A DNA stretch of 64,000 nt. Origin: Streptomyces sp. Ag109_O5-10. GTDB taxonomy: Bacteria; Actinomycetota; Actinomycetes; Streptomycetales; Streptomycetaceae. Below are positions 44,008 to 53,398 of the stretch, piece by piece. The stretch is from assembly GCF_900105755.1 (NCBI RefSeq), contig NZ_FNTQ01000001.1, positions 1,922,001 through 1,986,000 of the forward strand, read 5' to 3'. How positions within the stretch are numbered: the stretch's first letter is position 1; each line of letters opens with the position of its first letter. A model generated the notes under the pieces. The model was not told where the DNA came from and made no database searches. It saw only the letters and a list, made by a program, of their open reading frames with translations. The position numbers and the translations under genes are program-made.

Positions 44008-44625
44008 GTGACCCGACCGCCCACCGCCGCGCAGCGGCGGGTCGTCGACGCCGCGGACCCGGTCACCGGGCGGCTGCGGGGTACCGAGGCGCAGCTGGCG
44101 GCACTGGTGAAGCACGGGCTCGCCTTCCGGCACCCGCGCCCGCCGCACGACCACTTCCTGACGCCTGCCGGGCACCGGCTGCGGGAGGCTCCGGAGCCCC
44201 GCGCCGCGACGGAGCCCGAGCAGGCCCAGGGCTTCGCCGCGCGCGTCGGTGGCGAGGGATCCGCGGACGCCGGTCCGGCCCGCGCCCGTGAGGTGCACAG
44301 CGCCTGGCAGGGGCTGCTCGAACTGCGCCGGATGACCAATCCCGACGGCGCCACGGACCGGCCCTGCGGCTGGGAGCGCGCGCATCTGGTGCGGGCCGCC
44401 GCACTCGCCCTCGAGGCGGCCGGGCATCCGCCGGAGGGGCCGGACGTCCCCGGCTACCGGGTGCGGGCGACCCCGCAGCCGGAGGCGGTCGCGGTGTACG
44501 CGCCGGAGGGCGAGCCCTTGCGGGCGTGCGCGGCCACCCTGGAGCGGGCGGGCTGGCAGACCGGCGAGTACACGGAGCCGCGTACCAGAACGCGCTATCT
44601 GCTGGCATCGCCGCGCCGGGTGTGA
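44008..44625 (+). CDS. hypothetical protein
   Basis: A 205-residue soluble protein from a GTG at 44008 preceded by GGGGAGGTG. The N-terminal part reads like a small winged helix (LRGTEAQLAALVKHGLAFRH, DHFLTPAGHRLREA); the C-terminal part ends EGEPLRACAATLERAGWQTG and a basic tail. It looks like a conserved Streptomyces protein, perhaps a regulator, but I cannot name it. The 13-bp repeat array lies in its leader. Confidence 0.55.
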   Translation: MTRPPTAAQRRVVDAADPVTGRLRGTEAQLAALVKHGLAFRHPRPPHDHFLTPAGHRLREAPEPRAATEPEQAQGFAARVGGEGSADAGPARAREVHSAWQGLLELRRMTNPDGATDRPCGWERAHLVRAAALALEAAGHPPEGPDVPGYRVRATPQPEAVAVYAPEGEPLRACAATLERAGWQTGEYTEPRTRTRYLLASPRRV

Positions 44626-44682
44626 CGGGCGTGTCAGGATGCCGTCAAAGGATCAGTGCGTCGTACACGAGAAGGGGAAGTC

Positions 44683-45105
44683 GTGAGCGAACCGTATTCC
44701 GTCCGCGTCACGGTCCGTGGCTACGAGACCGATGTGCAGGGGCACCTGAACCAGGCGGTGTACCTCAACTACGCCGAGCACGCCCGCTGGTCACTGCTCC
44801 AGGCGGCGGGGGTCAGCCAGGCCGGGCTGATAGGGCGGGGGGTCGGCCCGGTCGCGCTGGAGACGACGATCCGCTACAAGCGGGAGCTGCTCGCCGGTGA
44901 CGAGGTCGACGTGACCTGCGCGTTCGAGTGGGGAGCCGGCAAGACGTTCCGCATGCTGCAGAAGATCACCAAAGCGGACGGCACGCCGGCCGCCGAGGTC
45001 GACGCGGTCGGCGGCCTGCTGGACCTGAAGGCCCGGAAGCTGGTCGCCGACCCCCGCGAGGTCTTCGAGGAACTCACCTCGGCCCCGGAGCTGTTCGGGT
45101 TCTGA
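44683..45105 (+). CDS. acyl-CoA thioesterase, hotdog fold
   Basis: A 140-residue 4HBT-type thioesterase. It has the catalytic motif YETDVQGHLNQAVYLNYAEH (D-x-x-GH-x-N-x-x-Y), then ETTIRYKRELLAGDEVDVTC and FRMLQKITKADG. The GTG at 44683 follows GGGGAAG. It hydrolyses an acyl-CoA of unknown chain. It stands between a hypothetical gene and an HxlR regulator on the other strand. Confidence 0.88.
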   Translation: MSEPYSVRVTVRGYETDVQGHLNQAVYLNYAEHARWSLLQAAGVSQAGLIGRGVGPVALETTIRYKRELLAGDEVDVTCAFEWGAGKTFRMLQKITKADGTPAAEVDAVGGLLDLKARKLVADPREVFEELTSAPELFGF

Positions 45106-45138
45106 CGCGGTCCACACCGACCGCGTCACCAGCGCCGT

Positions 45139-45540
45139 CTACACGTCGAGCAGTTCCGGCTGGTGCTCGGCGTCGTAGGCCGCACGGGCCTTCGCGATGT
45201 AGTGGCGGTTGTGCTCGGCCCAGTCGGTCAGCCGCTGCAGGGTCTCGTGCAACTCCATCGCCACCTGTGTGAGTTCGTACTCGACGCGCGGCGGCACCGT
45301 CGCATGCACGGTGCGGGTCACCAGGCCGTCGCGCTCCAGGTTGCGCAGGGTGAGGGTCAGCATCCGGCGGCTGATCCCCTCGATGCCGCGCTCCAGTTCC
45401 GTGAAGCGGATGGGCCCGTGCGAGGCCGCCACCAGGATCTGCACGCTCCATTTGCCGGCCACCCTGTCAAGAACCTCGCGGACGGGGCAGGCCTGCGCGT
45501 TCACGACCTGGCTGGTAACACCGGTGTTCCTCTGGGACAT
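45139..45540 (-). CDS. HxlR-family transcriptional regulator
   Basis: A 133-residue winged-helix regulator: CPVREVLDRVAGKWSVQILV, GPIRFTELERGIEGISRRML, TLTLRNLERDGLVTRT, then PPRVEYELTQ. Cys near residue 19 is in the usual HxlR position for redox- or aldehyde-responsive members. The ATG has an excellent AAGGAGG site. It is divergent from an MFS exporter, and the gap contains a perfect 19-bp inverted repeat, so it probably controls that exporter. Confidence 0.92.
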   Translation of the reverse strand: MSQRNTGVTSQVVNAQACPVREVLDRVAGKWSVQILVAASHGPIRFTELERGIEGISRRMLTLTLRNLERDGLVTRTVHATVPPRVEYELTQVAMELHETLQRLTDWAEHNRHYIAKARAAYDAEHQPELLDV

Positions 45541-45565
45541 CGAGCTGCCTCCTTACGCCGTCCTC

Positions 45566-45584
45566 TCATGGTCACTCACCATGA
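45566..45584. promoter_or_regulatory. 19-bp operator-like palindrome
   Basis: TCATGGT-CACTC-ACCATGA has perfect 7-bp arms. It lies 26 bp upstream of the HxlR gene and about 87 bp upstream of the MFS gene, a typical place for autoregulation and exporter control. Confidence 0.65.
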
Positions 45585-45671
45585 ACCCCGTTACAAGTCG
45601 TGCACCAGGCGCACGATCGGTTCCTGTTGATGTCCACGGCGAGCTACGGCGATTGCGGAGGCCACGAGGCC

Positions 45672-47105
45672 ATGTCGACCACGACCGGCACACCGGCCGC
45701 ACCGGTGACTCCTTCCCGAACATACCCGCGGCGGGCGTCCCTCGCCGTCCTGTGCGCGGGCGCGCTGATGACGGTCCTGGACGGCAGCATCGTCACCGTG
45801 GCGATGCCGGCCGTCCAACGCGACCTGGGCTTCAGCGGCCCGGGGCTGGCCTGGGTGGTGAACGCCTATCTGATCCCGTTCGGCGGACTGCTTCTGCTGT
45901 TCGGCCGTCTGGGTGATCTGATCGGCCGCAAGCGGATGTTCACGGCCGGGCTCGCCCTGTTCACCGCGGCCTCCGTGGCGTGCGGGCTGGCGACGAGCCA
46001 GGGCGCGCTGATCGCGGCGCGGGCGGTGCAGGGCGCGGGCGGCGCGATGACCTCGGCCGTCGTGCTCGGCATGCTGGTGTCGCTCTTCCCCGAGCCGCGC
46101 GAACAGGCGCGCGCCATCGCGGCGTTCAGCGCGGTGGGGGCCGTGGGCGCCACCCTGGGCACCTTCCTGGGCGGCGCGCTGACACAGGCGCTGAGCTGGC
46201 ACTGGATCTTCCTGATCAACCTGCCGATCGGGCTGGCGGCCTGGCTCGCCGCGGTACGGATCCTGGTCCCGGAGCCCGGCGCCGGGCTCCGCAGGGGCGC
46301 CGACGGTCCGGGGGCGGCCCTAGTCACCGGTGCGCTGATGCTCACCGTGTACGTCATCGTCGGCTCCGGCGACCGGGGCCCGGCCGCCACCTGGCTCCTG
46401 GCCGCGCTCGCCCTCGCGCTCCTCGTGGCGTTCACCGTCCGCCAGGCCCGGGCCGAGCACCCGCTGCTGCGGCTGCGGCTGCTGCGCTCCCGGACGCTGA
46501 GCGGCGCGAACGGCGTGCAGGTCCTGCTGATCGCGACGATGTACGGCTTCCAGTTCATCGGGGCGCTCTACATCCAGCGCGTGCTGGGCTTCGGCGAGTT
46601 GCGGACCGGCCTCGCCTTCCTGCCGGCACCGCTCGCGATCGGCGCCCTGATGCTGGGGCTCTCGGCGCGCGCGACCGCCCGCTTCGGCGCGTACCACGTG
46701 CTCCTCACCGGGCTGGTCCTCGTCACCGCCGGGATGGCCCTGCTGACCCGGGCGCCCGCGGCCGGCTCGTACGCGGCCGACGTACTGCCCCCGATGCTGC
46801 TCATGGCGGCCGGTTTCGCCGCGGCGATGCCCCCGCTCACCGGCCTCGCCATGGCCGGCGCCGGCGAGGCGGACGCGGGACTGGCCTCCGGTCTCTTCAA
46901 CACCACGCAGGTGGTGGGCGGTTCGCTCGGCCTGGCCGCCCTGTCCACCCTCGCGGCGAGCCGTACCGACGGCCTGCTGCACGCGGGCGCCGAGCTGGTC
47001 CCGGCCACGGCCGAGGGCTACCGGCTGGCGTTCCGGGTGGCCGCGGTGATCGCCGCGGGAGCCCTGGCGCTGGCGGCGACCGCACTGCGGCCAGGGCGCA
47101 CCTGA
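45672..47105 (+). CDS. MFS transporter, DHA2 (14-TMS) drug exporter type
   Basis: A 477-residue membrane protein. Motif A is present (LFGRLGDLIGRKRMF), motif C-like (AVGAVGATLGTFLGGAL), and the start LAVLCAGALMTVLDGSIVTV holds the D1 motif (LDGSIVTVAMP) of DHA2 exporters. Hydrophobicity gives about 14 segments. It probably expels a toxic compound with proton exchange. I use the ATG at 45672 close to the first membrane helix. Likely controlled by the divergent HxlR protein. Confidence 0.92.
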   Translation: MSTTTGTPAAPVTPSRTYPRRASLAVLCAGALMTVLDGSIVTVAMPAVQRDLGFSGPGLAWVVNAYLIPFGGLLLLFGRLGDLIGRKRMFTAGLALFTAASVACGLATSQGALIAARAVQGAGGAMTSAVVLGMLVSLFPEPREQARAIAAFSAVGAVGATLGTFLGGALTQALSWHWIFLINLPIGLAAWLAAVRILVPEPGAGLRRGADGPGAALVTGALMLTVYVIVGSGDRGPAATWLLAALALALLVAFTVRQARAEHPLLRLRLLRSRTLSGANGVQVLLIATMYGFQFIGALYIQRVLGFGELRTGLAFLPAPLAIGALMLGLSARATARFGAYHVLLTGLVLVTAGMALLTRAPAAGSYAADVLPPMLLMAAGFAAAMPPLTGLAMAGAGEADAGLASGLFNTTQVVGGSLGLAALSTLAASRTDGLLHAGAELVPATAEGYRLAFRVAAVIAAGALALAATALRPGRT

Positions 47106-47148
47106 GCCGGGCGGAGGCGGCGCGCAAGGACCGGACGGGGCCGGCCGC

Positions 47149-48003
47149 TCAGGCCGCCGCGAACGCGTCCCGGTGGTCCTCGGCCCACTCCCGGAAGGTC
47201 CGCGCCGGCCGCCCGAGCACCTCACGGACGTCCTCGGTGACCACCGCGTTCCCACCGGAGCGGACGAACGCGAGGCCGGTCAGGACACCGTCGGCCCGGC
47301 CCCCCTCCATGCCCCAGGCCGTGCGGAGGAAGTCCCGGGTCTCGTCCGGGGACAGGTCCCGGGTCGGCACCGGTCGGCCCAGGACCTCGGCGAGCGCGGC
47401 GGCCTGGCCGGGGACGGTGATCGCCTCGGGACCGGTCAGGGTGTACGTCCGCCCCGAGTGCCCGGCGTCGAGCAGTGCCCGTACCGCCACCTCGGCGATG
47501 TCGCGGGGGTCGATCACACCGGACGCGCCGTCCCCGGTCATGTTGGGCACCGGCTCGCCCGCCCGGAGCGCCTTGAGCCACGTCAGCGTGTTGGAGGCGA
47601 ACGACGACGGCCGCAGCACGGTCCACGCGAGCCCGCTCTCCCGCACGGCCCGTTCGCCGGCCACGTGCCATTGCGCGGAGGGGCCGGAGGCCGCCTCGCC
47701 GGTGGCGATGGCGGAGAGCTTCACCAACCGCTCCACGCCGGCCTCCCGGGCCGCGGCGACCAGCGCCGCGTCCTCTCCCGCGTCGGGGCCGGGCGGCCGG
47801 AGCAGGAACGCGGCCGTCGCACCGGCCGACGCGGCTGCCAGGGACGCGGGGTCGGCGAGGTCGCCGCGCACCACCTCCACCCCGGCGGGCACCGTCGCCC
47901 TCGCCGGGTCGCGGGTGAGCGCGCGCACCTTCGCGCCGCGTGCCGCGAGTTGTCGTACGACGTCACGTCCGATGGTGCCCGTGGCACCCGTCACCAGAAT
48001 CAT
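47149..48003 (-). CDS. NmrA-like NAD(P)-binding protein (atypical SDR)
   Basis: A 284-residue protein. The Rossmann motif MILVTGATGTIGRDVVRQLA opens it, followed by VRALTRDPARA, VVRGDLADPASL, VKLSAIATGE, and RPSSFASNTLTW. The lack of a standard Y-x-x-x-K pair marks it as an NmrA/quinone-reductase-2-like member. Further in-frame starts lie upstream to 48795, but they lie inside the divergent AraC gene. It is divergent from that regulator. Confidence 0.88.
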   Translation of the reverse strand: MILVTGATGTIGRDVVRQLAARGAKVRALTRDPARATVPAGVEVVRGDLADPASLAAASAGATAAFLLRPPGPDAGEDAALVAAAREAGVERLVKLSAIATGEAASGPSAQWHVAGERAVRESGLAWTVLRPSSFASNTLTWLKALRAGEPVPNMTGDGASGVIDPRDIAEVAVRALLDAGHSGRTYTLTGPEAITVPGQAAALAEVLGRPVPTRDLSPDETRDFLRTAWGMEGGRADGVLTGLAFVRSGGNAVVTEDVREVLGRPARTFREWAEDHRDAFAAA

Positions 48004-48105
48004 GCGGTCCACGGTGGGCCTGCCGGGGCGGCCGGCTCTTGGAAATTCCGGCACGGCCGAGCCGCCCGGACGGCGGCGCGGGCCGCTTACGGTGGAAGGG
48101 TGCCG

Positions 48106-48903
48106 ATGACCATCGCCGAGCCGCTCGCCACCATCCCCGACGTACTGCGCCCGTGGCTCGCCGGGGTACGGACCATGTCCTTCGCCGAGCCGCCCGAGGG
48201 GACGTTCGTGCAGCTGCCGGACGCGCTGACCAAGGTGGTGCTGCGGGTGACGGCGGACGGGCAGCGTGACGTCCTGGCCGTCGGGCCGCGGGTGCGGGCG
48301 GCCTACCACGAGGGGAAGCCGCACATCTCGTGCGTGGAACTGCGGCTGGCGCCGGGCACCTCCCGGCCCCTGCTGGGCGTGCCGGCCGCCGAGCTGGTCG
48401 GCCGGGTGGTGCCGCTGGACGCCCTGCCGGGCGGGGTGGCCCGCCGGTTCGCGCGGGAGGTGCGGTGGCTGGAGCCGTCGGCGGCGCTGCCGCGGATCGC
48501 CGAGGTGCTGCCCGGACTGCTGACCGAACGGACGGATCCAGGCCGGACGGCGCTGCTGCGGGCGGGCGTCGACGCGTTGTCCGTGCGGCTGGACCGGGGA
48601 CCCGCGCAGGTACGCGACGTGGCCCGCGAAATCGCCGTCAGCGAGCGCCAGTTGCGGAACCTGTTCACCGACGGCGTCGGGGTCTCCCCCAAGCACTACG
48701 CCCGTATCGACCGGGTCCGCACGGTCGCCGCCCGCGGGGGCAGCGTCGGATGGTCCGAACTCGCCGCCGCCACCGGCTACTTCGACCAGTCGCACATGAC
48801 CGCCGACTTCCGCGCCCTGATGGGAGTCCCGCCCCGCTCGTACTTCACGGACCGGCTGCCGGGGACCACGCCCTGCCAGGCGATCCGGATCCGGCGGCCC
48901 TGA
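48106..48903 (+). CDS. AraC-family transcriptional regulator
   Basis: A 265-residue regulator. The C-terminal third contains two helix-turn-helix motifs: VRDVAREIAVSERQLRNLFT and WSELAAATGYFDQSHMTADF, then RALMGVPPRSYF. The N-terminal part is a ligand-binding domain with a DUF6597-like start. ATG at 48106 has GGAAGG in front; a GTG six bases earlier is too close to that site. It is divergent from the NmrA-like gene and probably controls it. Confidence 0.9.
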   Translation: MTIAEPLATIPDVLRPWLAGVRTMSFAEPPEGTFVQLPDALTKVVLRVTADGQRDVLAVGPRVRAAYHEGKPHISCVELRLAPGTSRPLLGVPAAELVGRVVPLDALPGGVARRFAREVRWLEPSAALPRIAEVLPGLLTERTDPGRTALLRAGVDALSVRLDRGPAQVRDVAREIAVSERQLRNLFTDGVGVSPKHYARIDRVRTVAARGGSVGWSELAAATGYFDQSHMTADFRALMGVPPRSYFTDRLPGTTPCQAIRIRRP

Positions 48904-48931
48904 ACGGGGGCGGCACGCCGAAGCCGTGGCA

Positions 48932-50311
48932 TCACGTGAGCGGCTGGGGTGCGGCGAGCGGTGCGGTGGTCTCCTCCGGTTCCCCCGCTTCTGCGCGCCG
49001 CCGGCCCAGGTGGTTGAAGACGAGGTTGAGCACCACCGCCGTCATGCATCCCGTCGAGATCCCCGAGTCCAGGACGATCCGGGCGGTCTCCGGGAAGGCG
49101 TGGTAGAAGTCCGGCTCGGTGACCGGGATGACGCCGACGGCGAGGGAGACGGCGAGGACCAGGACGTTCTCGCCCTTCTCCAGGCCGGCCCCGACCAGGC
49201 TCTGGATGCCGCCGGCCGCCACCGAGCCGAACAGGACCACGCCCGCGCCGCCCAGGACGGGCCGGGGCACGACGGCGATCAGCGAGGCTGCCATCGGGCA
49301 CAGCCCCATCAGCACCAGGAAGCCGCCGCCGGCCGCGACCACGAACCGGCTGCGGATCCGGGTCATCGCGACCAGGCCGATGTTCTGCGCGAACGCGCTG
49401 CACATGAACCCGTTGAAGAGCGGGCTGAGTGCCGAGCCGAGGGTGTCGGCGCGCAGCCCGGCTGCGATGGTCCGCTCGTCGGCGGGCCGTTCGACGATCT
49501 CGCCGAGCGCCAGCATGTCCGCGGTCGACTCGGTCATCGAGACCACCATCACCACGCACATGGACAGGATCGCGGCGAGCTGGAACTGCGGGGCGCCGAA
49601 GTGGAAGGGCGCCGGGAAGCCGATCACGTCGGCGTCCGCGACCGGCCCGAAGTCGGTGACGCCGAGCGGGATCGCGACGACCGTGCCGGCGACCAGGCCG
49701 ATCAGCACGGCGATCTGCTTGACGAAGCCGTGGGTGAAGCGGCGCAGCAGCAGGACGATGACGAGCGTCGCCGCGGCCAGTCCCAGATACTCGGCCGAAC
49801 CGTAGTCCTTCGCCGCCGGGTCGGGCCCCTGCGCCCAGCCGAAGGCGACCGGGAGCAGGGAGACGCCGATGAGCGTGATGACCGTGCCGGTGACGACGGG
49901 CGGGAAGAAGCGGATCGCCTTGCTGAAGAAGGGGGCGGCGAGGAAGCCGAGCAGGCCCGCGACGATCACCGCGCCGAAGATGACGGGCAGGGCGTCGGAC
50001 TTGTCGTGGGTGGACGCGGCTATCGCGGTCATCGGGGCGACCCCGGCGAAGGTGACGCCGTTGACGAAGGGCAGCCGGGCGCCGATCTTCCAGACGCCGA
50101 GGGTCTGGAGGAAGGTGGCGAGGCCCGCGGTGAAGAGGCAGGCGGCGGTGAGGAAGGTCAGTTCGGTGCCGGTGAGGCCGATGGCCGCGCCGACGATCAG
50201 GGGCGGGGCGACCACTCCCGCGTACATGGCGGCCACGTGCTGCAGGCCCGTGGCGGCCATTTTCAGGGCGGGGAGTTTCTCGTCGACGGGGTGCACGGGA
50301 TACGCGGACAC
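48932..50311 (-). CDS. NCS2-family purine permease
   Basis: A 459-residue membrane protein of the nucleobase-ascorbate transporter family with about 13-14 segments. The signature QNIGLVAMTRIRSRFVVAAG (Q/E-N-x-G-x-x-x-x-T) is intact, with SMTESTADMLALGEI in TM8. It probably imports urate, xanthine or 8-oxoguanine with protons. I prefer the GTG at 50311 with GGAGGA nearby over an ATG at 50338. It is the last gene of the purine-salvage run, 257 bp after the deaminase. Confidence 0.92.
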   Translation of the reverse strand: MSAYPVHPVDEKLPALKMAATGLQHVAAMYAGVVAPPLIVGAAIGLTGTELTFLTAACLFTAGLATFLQTLGVWKIGARLPFVNGVTFAGVAPMTAIAASTHDKSDALPVIFGAVIVAGLLGFLAAPFFSKAIRFFPPVVTGTVITLIGVSLLPVAFGWAQGPDPAAKDYGSAEYLGLAAATLVIVLLLRRFTHGFVKQIAVLIGLVAGTVVAIPLGVTDFGPVADADVIGFPAPFHFGAPQFQLAAILSMCVVMVVSMTESTADMLALGEIVERPADERTIAAGLRADTLGSALSPLFNGFMCSAFAQNIGLVAMTRIRSRFVVAAGGGFLVLMGLCPMAASLIAVVPRPVLGGAGVVLFGSVAAGGIQSLVGAGLEKGENVLVLAVSLAVGVIPVTEPDFYHAFPETARIVLDSGISTGCMTAVVLNLVFNHLGRRRAEAGEPEETTAPLAAPQPLT

Positions 50312-50568
50312 GGGCGGCTCCTCCGGTCGGTTACGCATCGGCTCTGACGCGGGTTTCAGGGAGGTGGTGCGGCGGTCATGGCGGTGCCTCCCGCTCGAGC
50401 GAAGTCGAGAGTGGGGAAGGGACCGAAGGACGGTGACCGTTCTCCCGGGCGCGCGCAGGGCAGCGCGCGCCCGGGAGGCGGCCGCCGTGGGCCCTTTCGG
50501 GGTCCACGGCCACCGGCCGGGAGCCGTCCCTCCCGACCGGAGCTCAAGTGGTTCACGGAAAAGCGGGG

Positions 50569-51945
50569 TTACCGCCCGGCGAGCTGCGCCAGCCGCTGGG
50601 CCTCGGCCCGTGTCGCGCGGGCGATCGCGTCCTCGTCGACGTACAGCAGCCGGTTGTCCTCGACGATCTGACGGCCGTTCACGAAGGAGGCGGTGACCGG
50701 GGCGGCCGCGCCGAAGACCAGGGCGGTCACCGGGTCGGCGATGGAGGCGTGGGCGAGGGTGTCCAGCTTCCAGAGGACCAGGTCGGCGAGCTTGCCGGGT
50801 TCGAGGGAGCCGATCTGGCTCGCGCGGCCGAGGACCTGGGCGCCGCCGTAGGTGCCGAGGCGCAGTGCCTGGCGGGCGTTCAGGGCCGCTTCCCGGTGCG
50901 GACCGAGGCGGTTGATCAGCAGTGCGTTGCGCAGTTCGGTGTGGAGTTCACCGGACTCGTTGGACGCGGTGCCGTCGACACCGAGGCCGACCGGGACGCC
51001 GGCGGCGAGCATGTCGGGGACGCGCGCGATGCCGGCCGCGAGGCGGGCGTTGGAGGACGGGCAGTGGGCGACGCCGGTCCTCGTGCGGGCGAACGCGGCG
51101 ATGTCGGAGTCGTTCATGTGGACGCAGTGCGCCATCCACACGTCCTCGCCGAGCCAGCCGGTGGACTCGAAGTAGTCGGTCGGGCCCATCCCGAACAGTT
51201 CCTTGCAGAACTGCTCCTCCTCGACGGTCTCCGAGCCGTGGGTGTGCAGGCGCACTCCGAGCCGGCGGGCCAGTTCGGCGCCGTGGCGCAGGAGTTCGGT
51301 GGAGACGGAGAACGGCGAGCAGGGCGCGACGGCCACCTGGGTCATGGCGTCGAAGGAGGGGTCGTGGTGCTCCTTGACGGTCGCCTCGGTGGCGGTGAGG
51401 GCGCCTTCGAGGGTCTCGACGGCGAAGTCCGGGGGCAGTCCGCCGTCCTTCTCGCTGCGGTCCATGGAGCCGCGGGCGAGGGTGAAACGGACGCCGGTCT
51501 CGCGGGCGGCGCGGATGATGGCGCCGGAGAGGTCGCCGGAGTCCTTCGGGTAGACGTAGTGGTGGTCCATGGCGGTGGTGACACCGCCGCGGGCCATCAT
51601 GGCGAGCGAGCCCTGCGCGGCCGCGTACACCATGGGCTCGTCGATGCGCGCCCAGGTCGGGTAGAGCGCGACCAGCCAGTTGAAGAGGTTGTGGTCGGTG
51701 GCCATGCCCCGGGTGATCCACTGGTAGTAGTGGTGGTGGGTGTTGACCAGGCCGGGGGTCACCAGGTGGCCGGTGGCGTCGACACGCCGTACGACGTTCT
51801 CCAGGCCCTCGGGAGCACGGCCCGCGCCGAGCGACTCGATGCGGTTGCCGGCGATGACGACGTACCCGTTGGCGTACTCGGTGTCGTGGGCGTCGACGGT
51901 CGCGATCGAACAGTTCTCGATGACGATGCGCTGGTCTGCTGCCAT
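50569..51945 (-). CDS. 8-oxoguanine deaminase
   Basis: A 458-residue amidohydrolase. Metal ligands are in VNTHHHYYQWITRG, HTHGSETVEEEQF, WMAHCVHMND and GLGVDGTASNESGEL. The NTHHHxYQ start and C-terminal architecture match 8-oxoguanine deaminases, which give urate and ammonia; the neighbouring uricase uses that urate. Relatives in the same family (atrazine or hydroxydechloroatrazine hydrolases, cytosine deaminases) cannot be excluded by motif alone. The start has AAAGGAC. It lies 123 bp after uricase. Confidence 0.85.
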   Translation of the reverse strand: MAADQRIVIENCSIATVDAHDTEYANGYVVIAGNRIESLGAGRAPEGLENVVRRVDATGHLVTPGLVNTHHHYYQWITRGMATDHNLFNWLVALYPTWARIDEPMVYAAAQGSLAMMARGGVTTAMDHHYVYPKDSGDLSGAIIRAARETGVRFTLARGSMDRSEKDGGLPPDFAVETLEGALTATEATVKEHHDPSFDAMTQVAVAPCSPFSVSTELLRHGAELARRLGVRLHTHGSETVEEEQFCKELFGMGPTDYFESTGWLGEDVWMAHCVHMNDSDIAAFARTRTGVAHCPSSNARLAAGIARVPDMLAAGVPVGLGVDGTASNESGELHTELRNALLINRLGPHREAALNARQALRLGTYGGAQVLGRASQIGSLEPGKLADLVLWKLDTLAHASIADPVTALVFGAAAPVTASFVNGRQIVEDNRLLYVDEDAIARATRAEAQRLAQLAGR

Positions 51946-52068
51946 GATTCGTCCTTTTCGCTCAGTGGACTTGTGAGGAGGGCACGGCAGGACCCGGGGA
52001 TTTGAGTGCCGCGGCCGGGGAGCCGGCAAGGCCCGGTACCCCGGCCGAGGGTGCCGATGAGGGGAAGG

Positions 52069-52992
52069 TCAGAGGTTGGTGAGGTCCACCGGGATCCTCG
52101 CCTCGCAGCCGTCCCGCAGGACGGTCGCCTCGATCAGGCCGTAGGGCCGGTCGGCGGCGTAGTACACTTCGTTGTCGTTCTTGAGGCCGAAGGGCTCCAG
52201 GTCGACCAGGAAGTGGTGCTTGTTGGGGAGCGAGAAGCGGACCTCGTCGATCTCGCCGCGGTTGTCGATGATGCGCGAACCCATCTGGTACAGCGTCTGC
52301 TGCAGCGAGAGGGAGTACGTCTCGGCGAAGGCCTGGAGCATGTGCTTCTTCGTCTGCTCGTAGGACTTCTCCCAGTGGGGCATCTTCTGCTCGTCGTCGG
52401 TCCAGTTGAACCGCCAGCGGGCGGAGACCTGGGTCGCCAGGATGCGGTCGTAGGCCTCGGGGAGGGTGGTGTACCTGTCCTTGACGTAGCCCCAGAACTC
52501 CGAGTTGGTGGAGTTCATCACGACGAGGTCCTTGAGCCCGGAGACGACCTCCCACTGCTCGCCGTCGTAGGTGATCTGGGTGAGCCGGGTCTCCTGGCCC
52601 TTGCGCACGAACGAGTGCCTGACCTCGTCGGCGCCGATGAACTTCGAGTTGGCGTCCGAGGCCTCGATGCGCTCCCAGGCGTACTCCTCGATGCGGATCC
52701 GGGCCCGGTGGATCGGCTCCTGCGAGGTCACGAAGTGGCGGGCGAGGTGGATGCCGAACTGCTCCGCCGACTCGATGCCGTGCTCCTTGGCGAACGCGAA
52801 CACCGTGTTCTTGGTGGTGTCGGTCGGCAGGACGTTGGCGTTGGAGCCGGAGTAGTGGACCTCGTCCATGTCGCCGGAGAGCGACACCGACACGTTGAGG
52901 TCCTTGATGTGGTGGGTGGCGCCGTCCCGCGTGATCTTGACGACCCGGTTCTCGGCCTTGCCGTACTGGTTCTGTCCAAGAATCGTAGGCAT
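52069..52992 (-). CDS. pucL: urate oxidase (uricase)
   Basis: A 307-residue cofactor-independent uricase that turns urate and oxygen into 5-hydroxyisourate and peroxide. Motifs: GQNQYGKAENRVVKI at the start, the active-site Thr in NVLPTDTTKNTVFAFAKEHG, HSFVRKGQE, LKDLVVMNSTNSEFWGYVKD and DRILATQVSARWRFN. Length is normal. Six bases separate it from the HIU hydrolase gene upstream, so they form an operon. Confidence 0.96.
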   Translation of the reverse strand: MPTILGQNQYGKAENRVVKITRDGATHHIKDLNVSVSLSGDMDEVHYSGSNANVLPTDTTKNTVFAFAKEHGIESAEQFGIHLARHFVTSQEPIHRARIRIEEYAWERIEASDANSKFIGADEVRHSFVRKGQETRLTQITYDGEQWEVVSGLKDLVVMNSTNSEFWGYVKDRYTTLPEAYDRILATQVSARWRFNWTDDEQKMPHWEKSYEQTKKHMLQAFAETYSLSLQQTLYQMGSRIIDNRGEIDEVRFSLPNKHHFLVDLEPFGLKNDNEVYYAADRPYGLIEATVLRDGCEARIPVDLTNL

Positions 52993-52998
52993 GTGTAG

Positions 52999-53394
52999 CT
53001 AGCTCCCTCGGTAAACGGAGTAGCCGAACGGGTTGAGCAGCAGCGGCACGTGGTAGTGCTCGCCCGGTACGACGGCGAACGTGATCGCCACCTCCGGGAA
53101 GAACACGGCCGGTCCGCTGTCCCGATTCGCGGGGGCGTCCTGCTGCGCATCGGCTTGCTTCTTCTCGAAGTACGGCTCCACGGCGAAGTCGAGCCGTACG
53201 TGTGTGGTGCCCGCCGGCAGCGCCGGCAGGTCCTTGCACCGGCCGTCCGCGTCGGTCGCGGAGCCGCCGAGCTCCTGCCACTCCGCTTCCCGGGCGGGGC
53301 GGGCGGAGAGCCGGACGGCGACGCCCTCGGCGGGACGGCCGGCGCTGGTGTCCAGGATGTGCGTGGACACGGAGGCGGTGGCGCTGGTGCTCAT
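52999..53394 (-). CDS. uraH: hydroxyisourate hydrolase
   Basis: A 131-residue transthyretin-like protein. It has the N-terminal signature HILDTSAGRPAEGVAVRL (conserved His), a central Arg in VRLDFAVEPYFEKK, the second His in VPGEHYHVPLLLNPFGYS, and the diagnostic C-terminal YRGS. It hydrolyses 5-hydroxyisourate to OHCU. A mid-protein insert (KQADAQQDAPANRDS) is longer than usual. It lies between uraD (4 bp) and uricase (6 bp). Confidence 0.96.
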   Translation of the reverse strand: MSTSATASVSTHILDTSAGRPAEGVAVRLSARPAREAEWQELGGSATDADGRCKDLPALPAGTTHVRLDFAVEPYFEKKQADAQQDAPANRDSGPAVFFPEVAITFAVVPGEHYHVPLLLNPFGYSVYRGS

Positions 53395-53398
53395 GGTC

